From NCBI GenBank assembly GCA_025966315.1, contig JAOPUZ010000021.1, positions 92,966-156,965 on the forward strand: a stretch of 64,000 nucleotides of DNA, read 5' to 3'. Each line of letters starts with the position of its first letter. Position 1 is the stretch's first letter. The DNA is from Frankiales bacterium (GTDB lineage Bacteria > Actinomycetota > Actinomycetes > Mycobacteriales > Jatrophihabitantaceae). The notes below the pieces were generated by a model, which saw nothing but the letters and a program-made list of their open reading frames with translations, searched no databases and was not told where the DNA came from. The position numbers were made by a program, and so were the translations under genes. Of the stretch, positions 28,957-38,069 are shown in pieces.

Positions 28957-31658
28957 GGGGCCGTACCTGCGTCCGGCGTGGGCGGAAGTTCGGCCAGCGC
29001 GCGCTCGATACGCTGGATGTCGGCCACGGCAGCTTCGTTGCGGGCACGGATGCCAGCGACGATGTGTTCCGGCGCCTTGCCGAGAAATGCCTCGCTACCC
29101 AGCTTGCCCGCGGTCTGGTCCCGCTCCTTCGAAGCGCCGGTCAGGTCACGTTCCAGCCGGGCCCGTTCCGCGGCCACGTCGACGGCGGTAGACAGATCCA
29201 GCTCGATACGCACCCCTGCCGCAGTGGTCAGGGACGCCGTCGGAGTGAACCCGGCCGCAGGTTCGTCCAGGCGCAGCAGGGTACGGATCTCTGAGGCGTA
29301 GCCGGTCAGCCCGACGAACCGGGCCGGGATGCGTTGCGACGGCTTCACCCCTTGATCGCTGCGGAACCGGCGCACCTGCAGGACGACATCCTGCATCAGT
29401 TCGACGGCCTGCTCGGCGCCCGGGTCGAGCCGGTCTGGATCGGCCGTGGGCCACGGGGCGATGACGAGGGATTCCGCTGCGGTCAGCGCGGTCCAGAGCT
29501 TCTCGGTCACGAACGGCATCATCGGGTGCAGCAGCTTGAGCAGGCCGTCGAAGACCTCACCCAGCACCCGTCGCGTCACCGCGGCGCGTTCCGGCGAGCC
29601 ATTGAGCGATACCTTGGCCAGTTCCAGGTACCAGTCGCAGACCTCGTCCCAGGCGAAGTGGTACAGCGCATCGGCGATCTTGGCGAATTCGTAGTCCGCG
29701 TAGTAACCGTCGACCTCGGCGATGACGCGGTTCAACCGCGACACGATCCACGCGTCCGGTCCGGTCAAATCGGCGGCGAGGTCACCGTCCGTCGTCGCCC
29801 CGTTGAGTAGCCCGAAGCGGACGGCGTTCCACAGCTTGTTGCAGAAGTTGCGCGAGCCCTGAACGGCCTCCTCGCCGATGGGCACGTCGGCACCGGGGTT
29901 GGCTCCGCGGGCGAAGGTGAACCGCATCGCGTCCGTCCCGAACCGGTCCATCCAGTCGATCGGATCGATGCCGTTGCCCCGGGTCTTGGACATCTTGCGG
30001 CCGAACTGGTCACGCACCATGCCGTGCAGCGCGATGGTGTGGAAGGGCACGTCCCGCTCGGCGCTGTCGTCCTTCATCGCGTACAAGCCGAACATCATCA
30101 TGCGTACGACCCAGAAGAACAGGATGTCGTAGCCGGTGACCAGGACCGTGGTCGGATAGAACTTGGCCAGATCCGGGGTCTCGTCCGGCCAGCCCAACGT
30201 GGAGAAGGGCCACAATCCGGAGGAGAACCAGGTGTCGAGCACGTCCGGGTCCTGCCGCCAGCCGTCGTCCTCGGACGGTTGCGGATCGTCGGGGCCGACA
30301 CACACCATCTCGCCGGTGGGCGAATACCAGACCGGGATGCGGTGCCCCCACCACAGCTGCCGGCTGATGCACCAGTCGTGCAGGTTGTCGGTCCAGGCAA
30401 AGTAGCGGCTGGCCATCTCGGGCGGACTGATCCGCACCCGGCCGTCGCGCACGGCGTCACCGGCCGCCTCCGCCAACGGCGCCACGTTGACGAACCACTG
30501 CAGCGAGAGCCGTGGCTCGATCGGTTCCTTGGACCGCTCCGAATGCCCGACCGAATGCAGGTACGGGCGGGTTTCGGCCACGATGCGGCCCTGCTCGCGC
30601 AGCTTCTCACGGACGGCCACCCGGGCTTCGAAACGGTCCAGCCCGTCGAACTCGGTGCCCGTATCACTGATCCGGCCCTGCTCGTCCATGATCGTCAGCA
30701 TCGGAAGGTTCGCGCGCTGCCCGATCGCGAAGTCGTTCGGATCGTGGGCGGGCGTGACCTTGACCGCGCCGGTACCGAATTCCGGGTCGACGTGTTCGTC
30801 GGCGATAACCGGGATCATCCGTCCGGTCAACGGCAGTTCGAGGTCGGTGCCGATCAGGTGGGCGTAGCGCTGGTCGGTGGGGTGCACCGCAACGGCCGTA
30901 TCACCGAGCATCGTTTCAACCCGGGTGGTGGCCACCACGATGTGCGGCTCGGCGTCCTCGAGCGAGCCGTAACGCATCGAGACCAGTTCACCTTCGACTT
31001 CTTCGTGCACGACCTCGGCGTCGGACAGCACCGACCGCAGCACCGGCGACCAGTTCACCAGCCGCTCGGCGCGATAGATGAGGCCATCGTCGTAGAGGCG
31101 TTTGAACATGGTTTGCACCGCTCGCGACAACCCGGCGTCCATCGTGAAGCGTTCGCGGGACCAGTCCACGCCGTCGCCGAGCCGGCGCATCTGGCTGAGG
31201 ATGGCGCCGCCGTGCTCGTCCTTCCACTGCCACGCCCGCTCGACGAACGCTTCCCGGCCGAGCTCGCGGCGGTTCGTGCCCTCGGCGGCCAGGGCCCGTT
31301 CGACCAGGGCGTGCACCGCGATGCTGGCGTGGTCCGTCCCGGGTAGCCACAGGGTCTCGAAGCCCTGCATGCGCGCGCGGCGAGTCAGTGAATCGATCAG
31401 GGTGTGCTCGAAGGCATGGCCGATGTGCAAGCTACCGGTGACGTTCGGCGGCGGGATGACCACGGTGAACGGCGGCTTGTCGGATTTCGCGTCGGCCACG
31501 AAGTAGCCCCGTTGGACCCAGCGCTCGTAGAGCCCACTTTCGACCTCGGCCGGGGCGTACTGGCTGGGGAGTTCGGCCTGCCCACGAAGAACGGTCTGGC
31601 TGGGCAGCCCGGACTGGGAATTCTCGCCAGGATCACTGGCGGGCTGCGAGGTAGTCAC
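28953..31658 (-). CDS. valS: Valyl-tRNA synthetase
   Basis: ValS charges tRNA-Val and edits misactivated threonine. The protein has 901 residues. The class I HIGH motif is GSLHIGHAF near residue 75. The KMSKS loop reads KMSKT ([11 protein letters not shown], near 557), a mild variant. An editing insert follows the first half of the catalytic domain. The C-terminal coiled-coil arm is present ([20 protein letters not shown]). The GTG start has TAGGAT 6 bp upstream, suggesting a leaderless message, with a 13-bp palindrome just above. It is followed by folC with a 4-bp overlap. Confidence 0.98.
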   Translation of the reverse strand: MTTSQPASDPGENSQSGLPSQTVLRGQAELPSQYAPAEVESGLYERWVQRGYFVADAKSDKPPFTVVIPPPNVTGSLHIGHAFEHTLIDSLTRRARMQGFETLWLPGTDHASIAVHALVERALAAEGTNRRELGREAFVERAWQWKDEHGGAILSQMRRLGDGVDWSRERFTMDAGLSRAVQTMFKRLYDDGLIYRAERLVNWSPVLRSVLSDAEVVHEEVEGELVSMRYGSLEDAEPHIVVATTRVETMLGDTAVAVHPTDQRYAHLIGTDLELPLTGRMIPVIADEHVDPEFGTGAVKVTPAHDPNDFAIGQRANLPMLTIMDEQGRISDTGTEFDGLDRFEARVAVREKLREQGRIVAETRPYLHSVGHSERSKEPIEPRLSLQWFVNVAPLAEAAGDAVRDGRVRISPPEMASRYFAWTDNLHDWCISRQLWWGHRIPVWYSPTGEMVCVGPDDPQPSEDDGWRQDPDVLDTWFSSGLWPFSTLGWPDETPDLAKFYPTTVLVTGYDILFFWVVRMMMFGLYAMKDDSAERDVPFHTIALHGMVRDQFGRKMSKTRGNGIDPIDWMDRFGTDAMRFTFARGANPGADVPIGEEAVQGSRNFCNKLWNAVRFGLLNGATTDGDLAADLTGPDAWIVSRLNRVIAEVDGYYADYEFAKIADALYHFAWDEVCDWYLELAKVSLNGSPERAAVTRRVLGEVFDGLLKLLHPMMPFVTEKLWTALTAAESLVIAPWPTADPDRLDPGAEQAVELMQDVVLQVRRFRSDQGVKPSQRIPARFVGLTGYASEIRTLLRLDEPAAGFTPTASLTTAAGVRIELDLSTAVDVAAERARLERDLTGASKERDQTAGKLGSEAFLGKAPEHIVAGIRARNEAAVADIQRIERALAELPPTPDAGTAP

Positions 31659-31664
31659 CCATCA

Positions 31665-31687
31665 ATCCTACGGATGCGGTTACCGCA
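31665..31687 (-). promoter_or_regulatory. valS -10 element and upstream palindrome
   Basis: On the minus strand TAGGAT (31665-31670) ends 6 bp before the valS GTG. Immediately upstream is the palindrome TGCGGT-T-ACCGCA (31675-31687), which covers the spacer between -10 and -35. This position fits a repressor site, but it may be chance. Confidence 0.45.
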
Positions 31688-31697
31688 CGCGGGTTGG

Positions 31698-32768
31698 CTA
31701 CCAGCGTGCGAAGACCAGCCCCGCGAGTTCAGCGAACAACTCGTCCGGATCGCGCCGCACACCGCGGGCGGCGAACCAGGTGCACACGTTGACGCAGTCG
31801 CGTTGGAGGTACTGCATCCCGTTCGGATTGGCGACCACATCGACGATCTGTGGCAGGTCGATCATCACCACCCGCCGTTGGTGAACCAACAGGTTGTAGG
31901 CCGACAGGTCGCCGTGGGCCAGCCCCAGGCCGGCCAGCGCAATCATCATTTCCAGCACCTGCGCGAAGAGGTCGGCGAGGTCGGCGGGGGCGACCTCCTC
32001 GACCGGCTCGGAACCAGGCGGACCCAAGGCCGGCGAGCCGGCACGAATCTCGGCGAGCCGGGGCGCTGCTTGCCGGCCGTCGCCGATGAACTCGAGCAGG
32101 ATCTCGGTCTCGTCGACCTGGACCGGATACGGCACGGGCAGACCGCGTTGCCACAACTGGGATAGGGCGCTGAACTCGGCAGCGGCCCATTGACCGGCGC
32201 GGAGTTGGACGCCGTACCGGGTGCGCCGTTCGATGGCGCGCTGATCCCGGCTGCGTCGGGCGGTGCGCCCGTCGGTATACGCCGCGTCCCGGTGGAAGTC
32301 GCGGTGCTCGGCGGCTCGGTACCGCTTCGCCGCCAGCAGCACGCCCGGGCCGTCCGGGATTGCCCGCTCGAGCAGGAACACATCGGCTTCCTTGCCGGTT
32401 ATGAGGACGCCCAGCTCGGTGTCGATGGCGGCATCGGAGGTGATGACCCAATCCGGGCGGGGCCCGGGACCGTGGGATCCCTTGACCACCGACGACCAGG
32501 TCGACCAGCGTCGGTCCGGGCCGGGGTCGGCTAGTTCCTGGAAGTGAAGTTGGCCGTCGAAGCGACGGGCATAGGCGCCATGGACTTCATCAGCCTCATC
32601 GACATGGTGATCGCTGTGGTGGCTGTGGTGGCTGTGGTCGCCGTGGTCATTGTGGTCGCCGTGGTCATTGTGGTCGTTGAGATGAAGGTCGCGCACTGCA
32701 GCGGCTCCTGAGGAAAGCCGGGCCGGCGCGCGAGTCAGCGACGCGGCAGCCCGAGGGGTGAGAGGCAT
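31698..32768 (-). CDS. RIO-family protein kinase with His/Asp-rich N-terminus
   Basis: The protein has 356 residues. The C-terminal 250 residues form a RIO1-type kinase: a nucleotide-binding part with LITGKEADVFLLE, a lysine in LLAAKRYR, the catalytic loop HGDLSAYNLLV near residue 285, and the metal-binding MIDLPQIVD near 303. RIO kinases are small atypical kinases or ATPases, known in ribosome assembly in archaea and eukaryotes; bacterial roles are unclear. Residues 29-64 carry about 13 histidines among aspartates and glycines, which could bind Zn, Ni or Cu. The 39-bp gap to valS suggests they could share a transcript, although valS has its own -10 element. Confidence 0.88.
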   Translation of the reverse strand: MPLTPRAAASLTRAPARLSSGAAAVRDLHLNDHNDHGDHNDHGDHSHHSHHSDHHVDEADEVHGAYARRFDGQLHFQELADPGPDRRWSTWSSVVKGSHGPGPRPDWVITSDAAIDTELGVLITGKEADVFLLERAIPDGPGVLLAAKRYRAAEHRDFHRDAAYTDGRTARRSRDQRAIERRTRYGVQLRAGQWAAAEFSALSQLWQRGLPVPYPVQVDETEILLEFIGDGRQAAPRLAEIRAGSPALGPPGSEPVEEVAPADLADLFAQVLEMMIALAGLGLAHGDLSAYNLLVHQRRVVMIDLPQIVDVVANPNGMQYLQRDCVNVCTWFAARGVRRDPDELFAELAGLVFARW

Positions 32769-32883
32769 GGATGGACGGTGCGAACCCGCATGGTCATGCC
32801 TCCCTTCTTCCGCAGTGCGCCGACAGAGTACGGCTCAGGAGGTAACTGTTCCCGGTAGCCCGAGGTTCGGCAACTCAATTAAG

Positions 32884-32980
32884 GGACGCAGCGCAATAAT
32901 GGACGCAGCGCAATAATGGACGCAGCGCAATCAATGAGCGGAGCGCAACCAATGGACGCCAGCGTCAACTAGTGGACGCA
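32884..32980. repeat. Degenerate 17-20 bp tandem array
   Basis: About six head-to-tail units share the core GGACGCAGCGCAATAAT. The first two are identical 17-mers (32884-32900 and 32901-32917). The next two are 18 bp, the fifth is 20 bp and the sixth is partial. It lies in the 280-bp gap between the kinase start and the clpX stop. No spacer/repeat pattern of CRISPR type is present. The remainder of the gap shows nothing recognisable. Confidence 0.85.
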
Positions 32981-33048
32981 GCACCGAAACGGTCACGTCC
33001 ATAGTGATACGAGCTGGCGCGGGGTGAGGTTACCGGCCGGTCCGGGAA

Positions 33049-34329
<1,281 letters not shown>

Positions 34330-34428
34330 CCGATGCCATCCCCTCAGTCCATTGACGTCGCCGTCGATTCATGGTGCCGAATGCGCCGTTAGTGCTTCAC
34401 ATGCCTATCGGCCGACTACAGACGCGCC

Positions 34429-34445
34429 GTAGCAGAAAACGCTAC
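34429..34445. other. Small stem-loop upstream of clpX
   Basis: Arms GTAGC and GCTAC flank a 7-base A-rich loop in the 248-bp gap between clpP2 and clpX. It might be a regulator site or part of the clpX leader. Nothing else recognisable was found in this gap. Confidence 0.25.
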
Positions 34446-34577
34446 CTCGTGTCTGCCGATAAGTCGCCTCTTTAGGGTCCGTGTCTTGCCTGGGTCCGCG
34501 CGTTGATCGCTTCAATCGGCGCGACCACCGCGGGTGCGCTGCCGGTGGCGCCTTGTCGCCGCCCGCAGCGCAGCCGA

Positions 34578-35249
34578 CTAGTCGTTGGAAACCTTGCGGG
34601 TGGTGATGACCGAATCGACGATGCCGTAGTCCTTGGCCTGGTCGGCGGTCAGAATCCGGTCGCGCTCGATGTCCAGTTTGATCTGCTCTTCGGTCTGGCC
34701 GGTGTGCCGAGCCAGGATGCTTTCGAGCAGCCCACGCATCCGCATGATCTCGTTGGCCTGGATCTCGAGGTCGGTGACCTGACCCTGCCCCTCGCCGGAC
34801 GGCTGATGGATCAGCACCCGCGAGTGTTCCAGCGCGAAGCGCTTGCCCTTGGTGCCGGCCGCCAGCAAGACGGCGGCGGCCGAGGCGGCCTGGCCCATGC
34901 AATAGGTCTGAATCTCAGGTCGAACGTAGGACATCGTGTCGTAGATCGCGGTCAACGCGGTGAACGAGCCACCCGGGGAGTTGATGTAGATCAGGATGTC
35001 GCGATCCGGATCGGTCGACTCCAGGCAGATCAGCTGGGCGATGACGTCGTTGGCCACCACATCATCGATCGGCGCCCCGAGGAAAATGATGCGTTCCTCG
35101 AACAGTTTGTTGTACGGGTTGGATTCCTTCATCCCGTAGTTGGTGCGCTCGATGAACGAGGGCAGCACGTAACGACTGGAGGCCGGTTGGCCCGCGGACC
35201 CACCAGGGGCCGACCACCCGGACGGGCCGGGAGTGAAGAGCTGGGACAT
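34578..35249 (-). CDS. clpP2: ATP-dependent Clp protease proteolytic subunit 2
   Basis: This is one of two different ClpP subunits that together form the active tetradecamer in actinobacteria. The 223-residue protein has the catalytic triad S123 (GQAASAAAV), H148 (LIHQPSGEG) and D197 (ERDRI). The first 30 residues are a Ser/Gly/Pro-rich propeptide-like segment, likely removed on activation. A strong AAAGGAGAT lies before the ATG and overlaps the end of clpP1, so the genes are co-transcribed, with 15 bp between them. Confidence 0.97.
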   Translation of the reverse strand: MSQLFTPGPSGWSAPGGSAGQPASSRYVLPSFIERTNYGMKESNPYNKLFEERIIFLGAPIDDVVANDVIAQLICLESTDPDRDILIYINSPGGSFTALTAIYDTMSYVRPEIQTYCMGQAASAAAVLLAAGTKGKRFALEHSRVLIHQPSGEGQGQVTDLEIQANEIMRMRGLLESILARHTGQTEEQIKLDIERDRILTADQAKDYGIVDSVITTRKVSND

Positions 35250-35264
35250 GATCGGTATCTCCTT

Positions 35265-35996
35265 TTAAGCCGGCGCCGGCGCTGAGCCGTTGCTCATCTG
35301 GCCGACCCGACTGACGACGTGGTCGACGAAGCCGTACTCCAGAGCCTGCTGGGCCGTGAACCAGCGGTCACGTTCGGAATCGGCGCGGATCTGCTCGACG
35401 GTCTGACCGGTGTGCTCGGCGATGAGCTGAGCCATTTCGATCTTGGTGAGCTTGAACTGCTCCGCCTGGATCGCGATGTCCGACGCGGTGCCACCGATAC
35501 CGGCAGACGGCTGGTGCATCATGATCCGCGCGTGCGGAAGGGCATAACGCTTGCCCCGGGTGCCGGCCGACAGCAGGAACTGCCCCATCGATGCGGCCAG
35601 GCCCAGGGAGTACGTGGACACGTCACATTCGACAAACTGCATCGTGTCGAAGATGGCCATGCCAGCGGTGACCGAGCCGCCCGGCGAGTTGATGTAGAGG
35701 TTGATGTCGCGGGTGGCGTCCTCGGCGGACAGCAGCAACAGCTGCGCGCAGATCTGGTTCGCGATCGTGTCGTCCACGACTTGACCTAGGAAAATGATCC
35801 GCTCGCGGAGCAGCCGGTCATAGACAGAGTCATTGAGGTTCATTCCGGCGCCGGCGCTGCGGGACTCGATCGACATCGAGGCCGGCTTGGCGGTGGAGCT
35901 CAGCCCGGCAATCTGTGGCACATAGGGCATAGCGGACGTGGTTGGGCTGCTGACGCCAGGTGCTACCACCTGGTACTGCGAATCGTAGAAACTCAC
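35265..35996 (-). CDS. clpP1: ATP-dependent Clp protease proteolytic subunit 1
   Basis: This is the partner of ClpP2 in the mixed ClpP1P2 protease. From the GTG at 35996, with GGAGGAAGGAA upstream, it has 243 residues. The triad is S136 (GLAASMGQF), H161 (MMHQPSAG) and D210 (ERDRW). The N-terminal extension of about 50 residues is longer than usual; ATG codons at residues 41 and 52 would give a more typical length, but the ribosome site favours the long form. It follows tig after a strong hairpin and precedes clpP2. Confidence 0.96.
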   Translation of the reverse strand: MSFYDSQYQVVAPGVSSPTTSAMPYVPQIAGLSSTAKPASMSIESRSAGAGMNLNDSVYDRLLRERIIFLGQVVDDTIANQICAQLLLLSAEDATRDINLYINSPGGSVTAGMAIFDTMQFVECDVSTYSLGLAASMGQFLLSAGTRGKRYALPHARIMMHQPSAGIGGTASDIAIQAEQFKLTKIEMAQLIAEHTGQTVEQIRADSERDRWFTAQQALEYGFVDHVVSRVGQMSNGSAPAPA

Positions 35997-36042
35997 TTCG
36001 GCGTTCCTTCCTCCGATGGGGCTACATCGACCCTAACGGCAC

Positions 36043-36072
36043 GGGCGGGTCCAGGACTCCCCAGACCCGCCC
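36043..36072 (-). terminator. Hairpin between tig and clpP1
   Basis: Perfect 9-base arms GGGCGGGTC (36043-36051) and GACCCGCCC (36064-36072) surround a 12-base loop. It lies 33 bp past the tig stop and about 45 bp before clpP1. There is no T tract. It could partly end tig transcription and set the ratio of tig to clpP1P2. Confidence 0.6.
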
Positions 36073-36104
36073 GCGTTCGCTCAGGGCGTGAAAACGCCGC
36101 TTGT

Positions 36105-37613
36105 TCAGTTCTGCTTGTCACCTTCGCCGGCAACGACACCTTCAACGGCAACGTCATCGGTAGCTGCATCGTCGTCGTCGTCGTCATCGTCATCGTCATC
36201 GTCATCGTCGTCATCGTCCAGCAGGTCGCCCACCAGGTCGTCGTCCGCGGTGAGCGGTCCCCCGTCGTCGAGCGCGTCCAGCTCGGCCTGGCCCTCGGGC
36301 GTATCCAGCACCGACAGATCGACCGGGTGGCCCGACGCGTCGGTCACCGAGGCCGATTCGAGGACGGTGGCCAGCGCCTTGTTACGACGCACGTCGGCGA
36401 CCAGAGCTGCGATGTTGCCCGCCTGAACGATCTGATCGGCGAATTCCTGGGGCGCCATGCCGTACCGCTGGGCCTGCCGCACGATGTATTCGGTGAGCTC
36501 GGCGTCGGATACCGCAACGGCTTCGGCGTCGGCAATCGAGTCGAGGATGAACTGGGTCTTGACCGACTTCTCGGCCACCTCGCGCAACTCGGCGGTGAAT
36601 TCCTCGCGCGTCTTGCCTTCAGTCTCGAGGTATTCGGCAAAGGCGTCGTCGTCGTGGTTGAGCTGGTGGACGACGTCGTGCTCGCGCCATTCGATCTCGG
36701 ACAGCACGGCCGACTCGGGCAGCGGTACCTCGGTCTGAGCGACCAGCAGGTCCAGCACCTTGTCTCGAGCCTCGGCGCCTTGACCCAGCACCTTTACCCG
36801 AGCCAGCCGCTCGCGCAGATCCGTGCGCAATTCGTCCAGGGTGTCGAATTCAGAGGCGAGCTGGGCAAACTCGTCGTCGACGGCGGGCAGTTCGCGTTCC
36901 TTCACCGAGATGACCGTGACGGTGATGTCCGCTTCGGAGCCGGCGAGATCACCGAAAGCCAGCGTGGAGCTGAAATCGGCCGACTCGCCGGCGGACTTGC
37001 CGACGATGGCGTCATCGATGCCTTCGATGAGTGAGCCGGAGCCCACTTCGTAGGACAGACCGCTCGCCGATCCGCCCTCGACCTCGACTCCGTCGACCTT
37101 GGCGGTGAGGTCGAGCGAGACGAAGTCGCCGGACTCGACGGCGCGTTCGACTGCATTCAGAGTGCCGAAACGGGCCCGCAACGCCTCGAACTGTTCGGAA
37201 ACCTCGTCGTCGGTCACTTCGGCGTCATCGACCGTGACGGCGAGACCCTCCCAGGCGGGGACGGGGATGTCGGGGCGTATGTCCACCTCGGCGGTAAAGG
37301 CCAATTGGTCGTTGTCTTCGAGCTTGGTGACCTCGATGTCAGGTTGACCAAGAGCCTTCACGCCGCTGTCGCGGACGGCGTCGGAGTACGCCTTTGGCAA
37401 CGCCTTGTTGATGGCCTCTTCGAGTACCGCCGCGCGCCCGACCCGCTGGTCGATGATGCGTGGCGGAACCTTGCCCGGACGAAAACCGGGAACCTTTACT
37501 TGCGAGCCGATGGCCTTGTACGCGTCATCCAGGCTCGATTTCAACTCGTCAAAAGGCACCTCGACCGCGAGCTTCACTCGGGTCGGGCTGAGGTTCTCGA
37601 CGGTGCTCTTCAC
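36105..37613 (-). CDS. tig: Trigger factor (ribosome-bound chaperone)
   Basis: Trigger factor holds nascent chains at the ribosome exit. The 502-residue protein has the ribosome-binding signature GFRPGKVP at residues 43-50, a central FKBP-like prolyl isomerase domain (near 160-245) and the helical C-domain arms. The C-terminus has an extra acidic tail with 17 consecutive aspartates, then AATDDVAVEG and the end. The GTG start is weakly served by an upstream GAGGAGCGAAGAG. It lies downstream of tRNA-Pro and upstream of clpP1, the usual tig-clpP order. Confidence 0.97.
   Translation of the reverse strand: MKSTVENLSPTRVKLAVEVPFDELKSSLDDAYKAIGSQVKVPGFRPGKVPPRIIDQRVGRAAVLEEAINKALPKAYSDAVRDSGVKALGQPDIEVTKLEDNDQLAFTAEVDIRPDIPVPAWEGLAVTVDDAEVTDDEVSEQFEALRARFGTLNAVERAVESGDFVSLDLTAKVDGVEVEGGSASGLSYEVGSGSLIEGIDDAIVGKSAGESADFSSTLAFGDLAGSEADITVTVISVKERELPAVDDEFAQLASEFDTLDELRTDLRERLARVKVLGQGAEARDKVLDLLVAQTEVPLPESAVLSEIEWREHDVVHQLNHDDDAFAEYLETEGKTREEFTAELREVAEKSVKTQFILDSIADAEAVAVSDAELTEYIVRQAQRYGMAPQEFADQIVQAGNIAALVADVRRNKALATVLESASVTDASGHPVDLSVLDTPEGQAELDALDDGGPLTADDDLVGDLLDDDDDDDDDDDDDDDDDAATDDVAVEGVVAGEGDKQN
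36168..36218 (-). repeat. Poly-aspartate codon run in tig
   Basis: Seventeen consecutive GAC or GAT codons encode an Asp17 tract near the trigger factor C-terminus. GAC and GAT alternate in part, forming a (GATGAC)-like hexanucleotide repeat that could change length by slippage. Confidence 0.9.
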
Positions 37614-37703
37614 GGTTTGCTCTTCGCTCCTCGGTGGACGTGCAGTAAGCGGACGGTGGTGCGATCGAACATCGAACAGCTGGGCCAGAGCCCGGACGCC
37701 CGG

Positions 37704-37777
37704 TCGGGGTGACAGGATTTGAACCTGCGGCCCCTCGCTCCCAAAGCGAGTGCGCTACCAAGCTGCGCTACACCCCG
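37704..37777 (-). tRNA. tRNA-Pro(TGG)
   Basis: A 74-nt cloverleaf on the minus strand. The acceptor stem CGGGGTG pairs with CACCCCG, with discriminator A. The D arm is GCGCAGCTTGGTAGCGC. The anticodon arm CTCGC-TTTGGGA-GCGAG gives anticodon TGG. The T arm contains GGTTCAAATCC. CCA is not encoded. It lies 90 bp upstream of tig. Confidence 0.96.
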
Positions 37778-37832
37778 GTACATCGTCCAGCGTTGACTGA
37801 TACAGATGTCCCGACCGGCAAGTGTACGGGGG

Positions 37833-37862
37833 TCAAGGGCCCACGCGCGCACACGCTAGGCT
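37833..37862 (+). promoter_or_regulatory. Candidate promoter of tRNA-Gly
   Basis: A -10 TAGGCT (37857-37862) lies 65 bp before the tRNA. A weak -35 TCAAGG lies 18 bp upstream of it. Confidence 0.35.
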
Positions 37863-37927
37863 GTCGAGGCACCGCGCGGCGCAGAACCGTGTCTCCCACC
37901 GGCCGGAACGAGCGCTCCGCGGTCGCT

Positions 37928-37998
37928 GCGGGCGTAGCTCAATGGCAGAGTCTCAGTCTTCCAAACTGATTGTGCGGGTTCGATCCCCGTCGCCCGCT
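37928..37998 (+). tRNA. tRNA-Gly(TCC)
   Basis: A 71-nt cloverleaf. The acceptor GCGGGCG pairs with CGCCCGC, with discriminator T. The anticodon arm TCAGT-CTTCCAA-ACTGA gives anticodon TCC. The T arm contains GGTTCGATCCC. CCA is encoded at 37999-38001. It is transcribed away from tRNA-Pro and toward the acyltransferase gene. Confidence 0.96.
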
Positions 37999-38055
37999 CC
38001 ACCCGCAAGGCCCCTCGTCGCGGGCGACCTCGCAGGGAACCTTTCGCTCGCCACG

Positions 38056-38061
38056 TAAGAT
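38056..38061 (+). promoter_or_regulatory. -10-like element of the acyltransferase gene
   Basis: TAAGAT ends 8 bp before the ATG at 38070. A transcript starting there would be nearly leaderless. Confidence 0.4.
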
Positions 38062-38069
38062 GGCCAGCG

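Noticed and set aside
32884..32980. Possible CRISPR array
   Set aside because: The units are adjacent with no unique spacers, they are too short, and no cas genes are present.
37549..37969. Short open frames over the two tRNA genes
   Set aside because: They contain the translated tRNA sequences themselves and end in noncoding DNA; these are common false genes.
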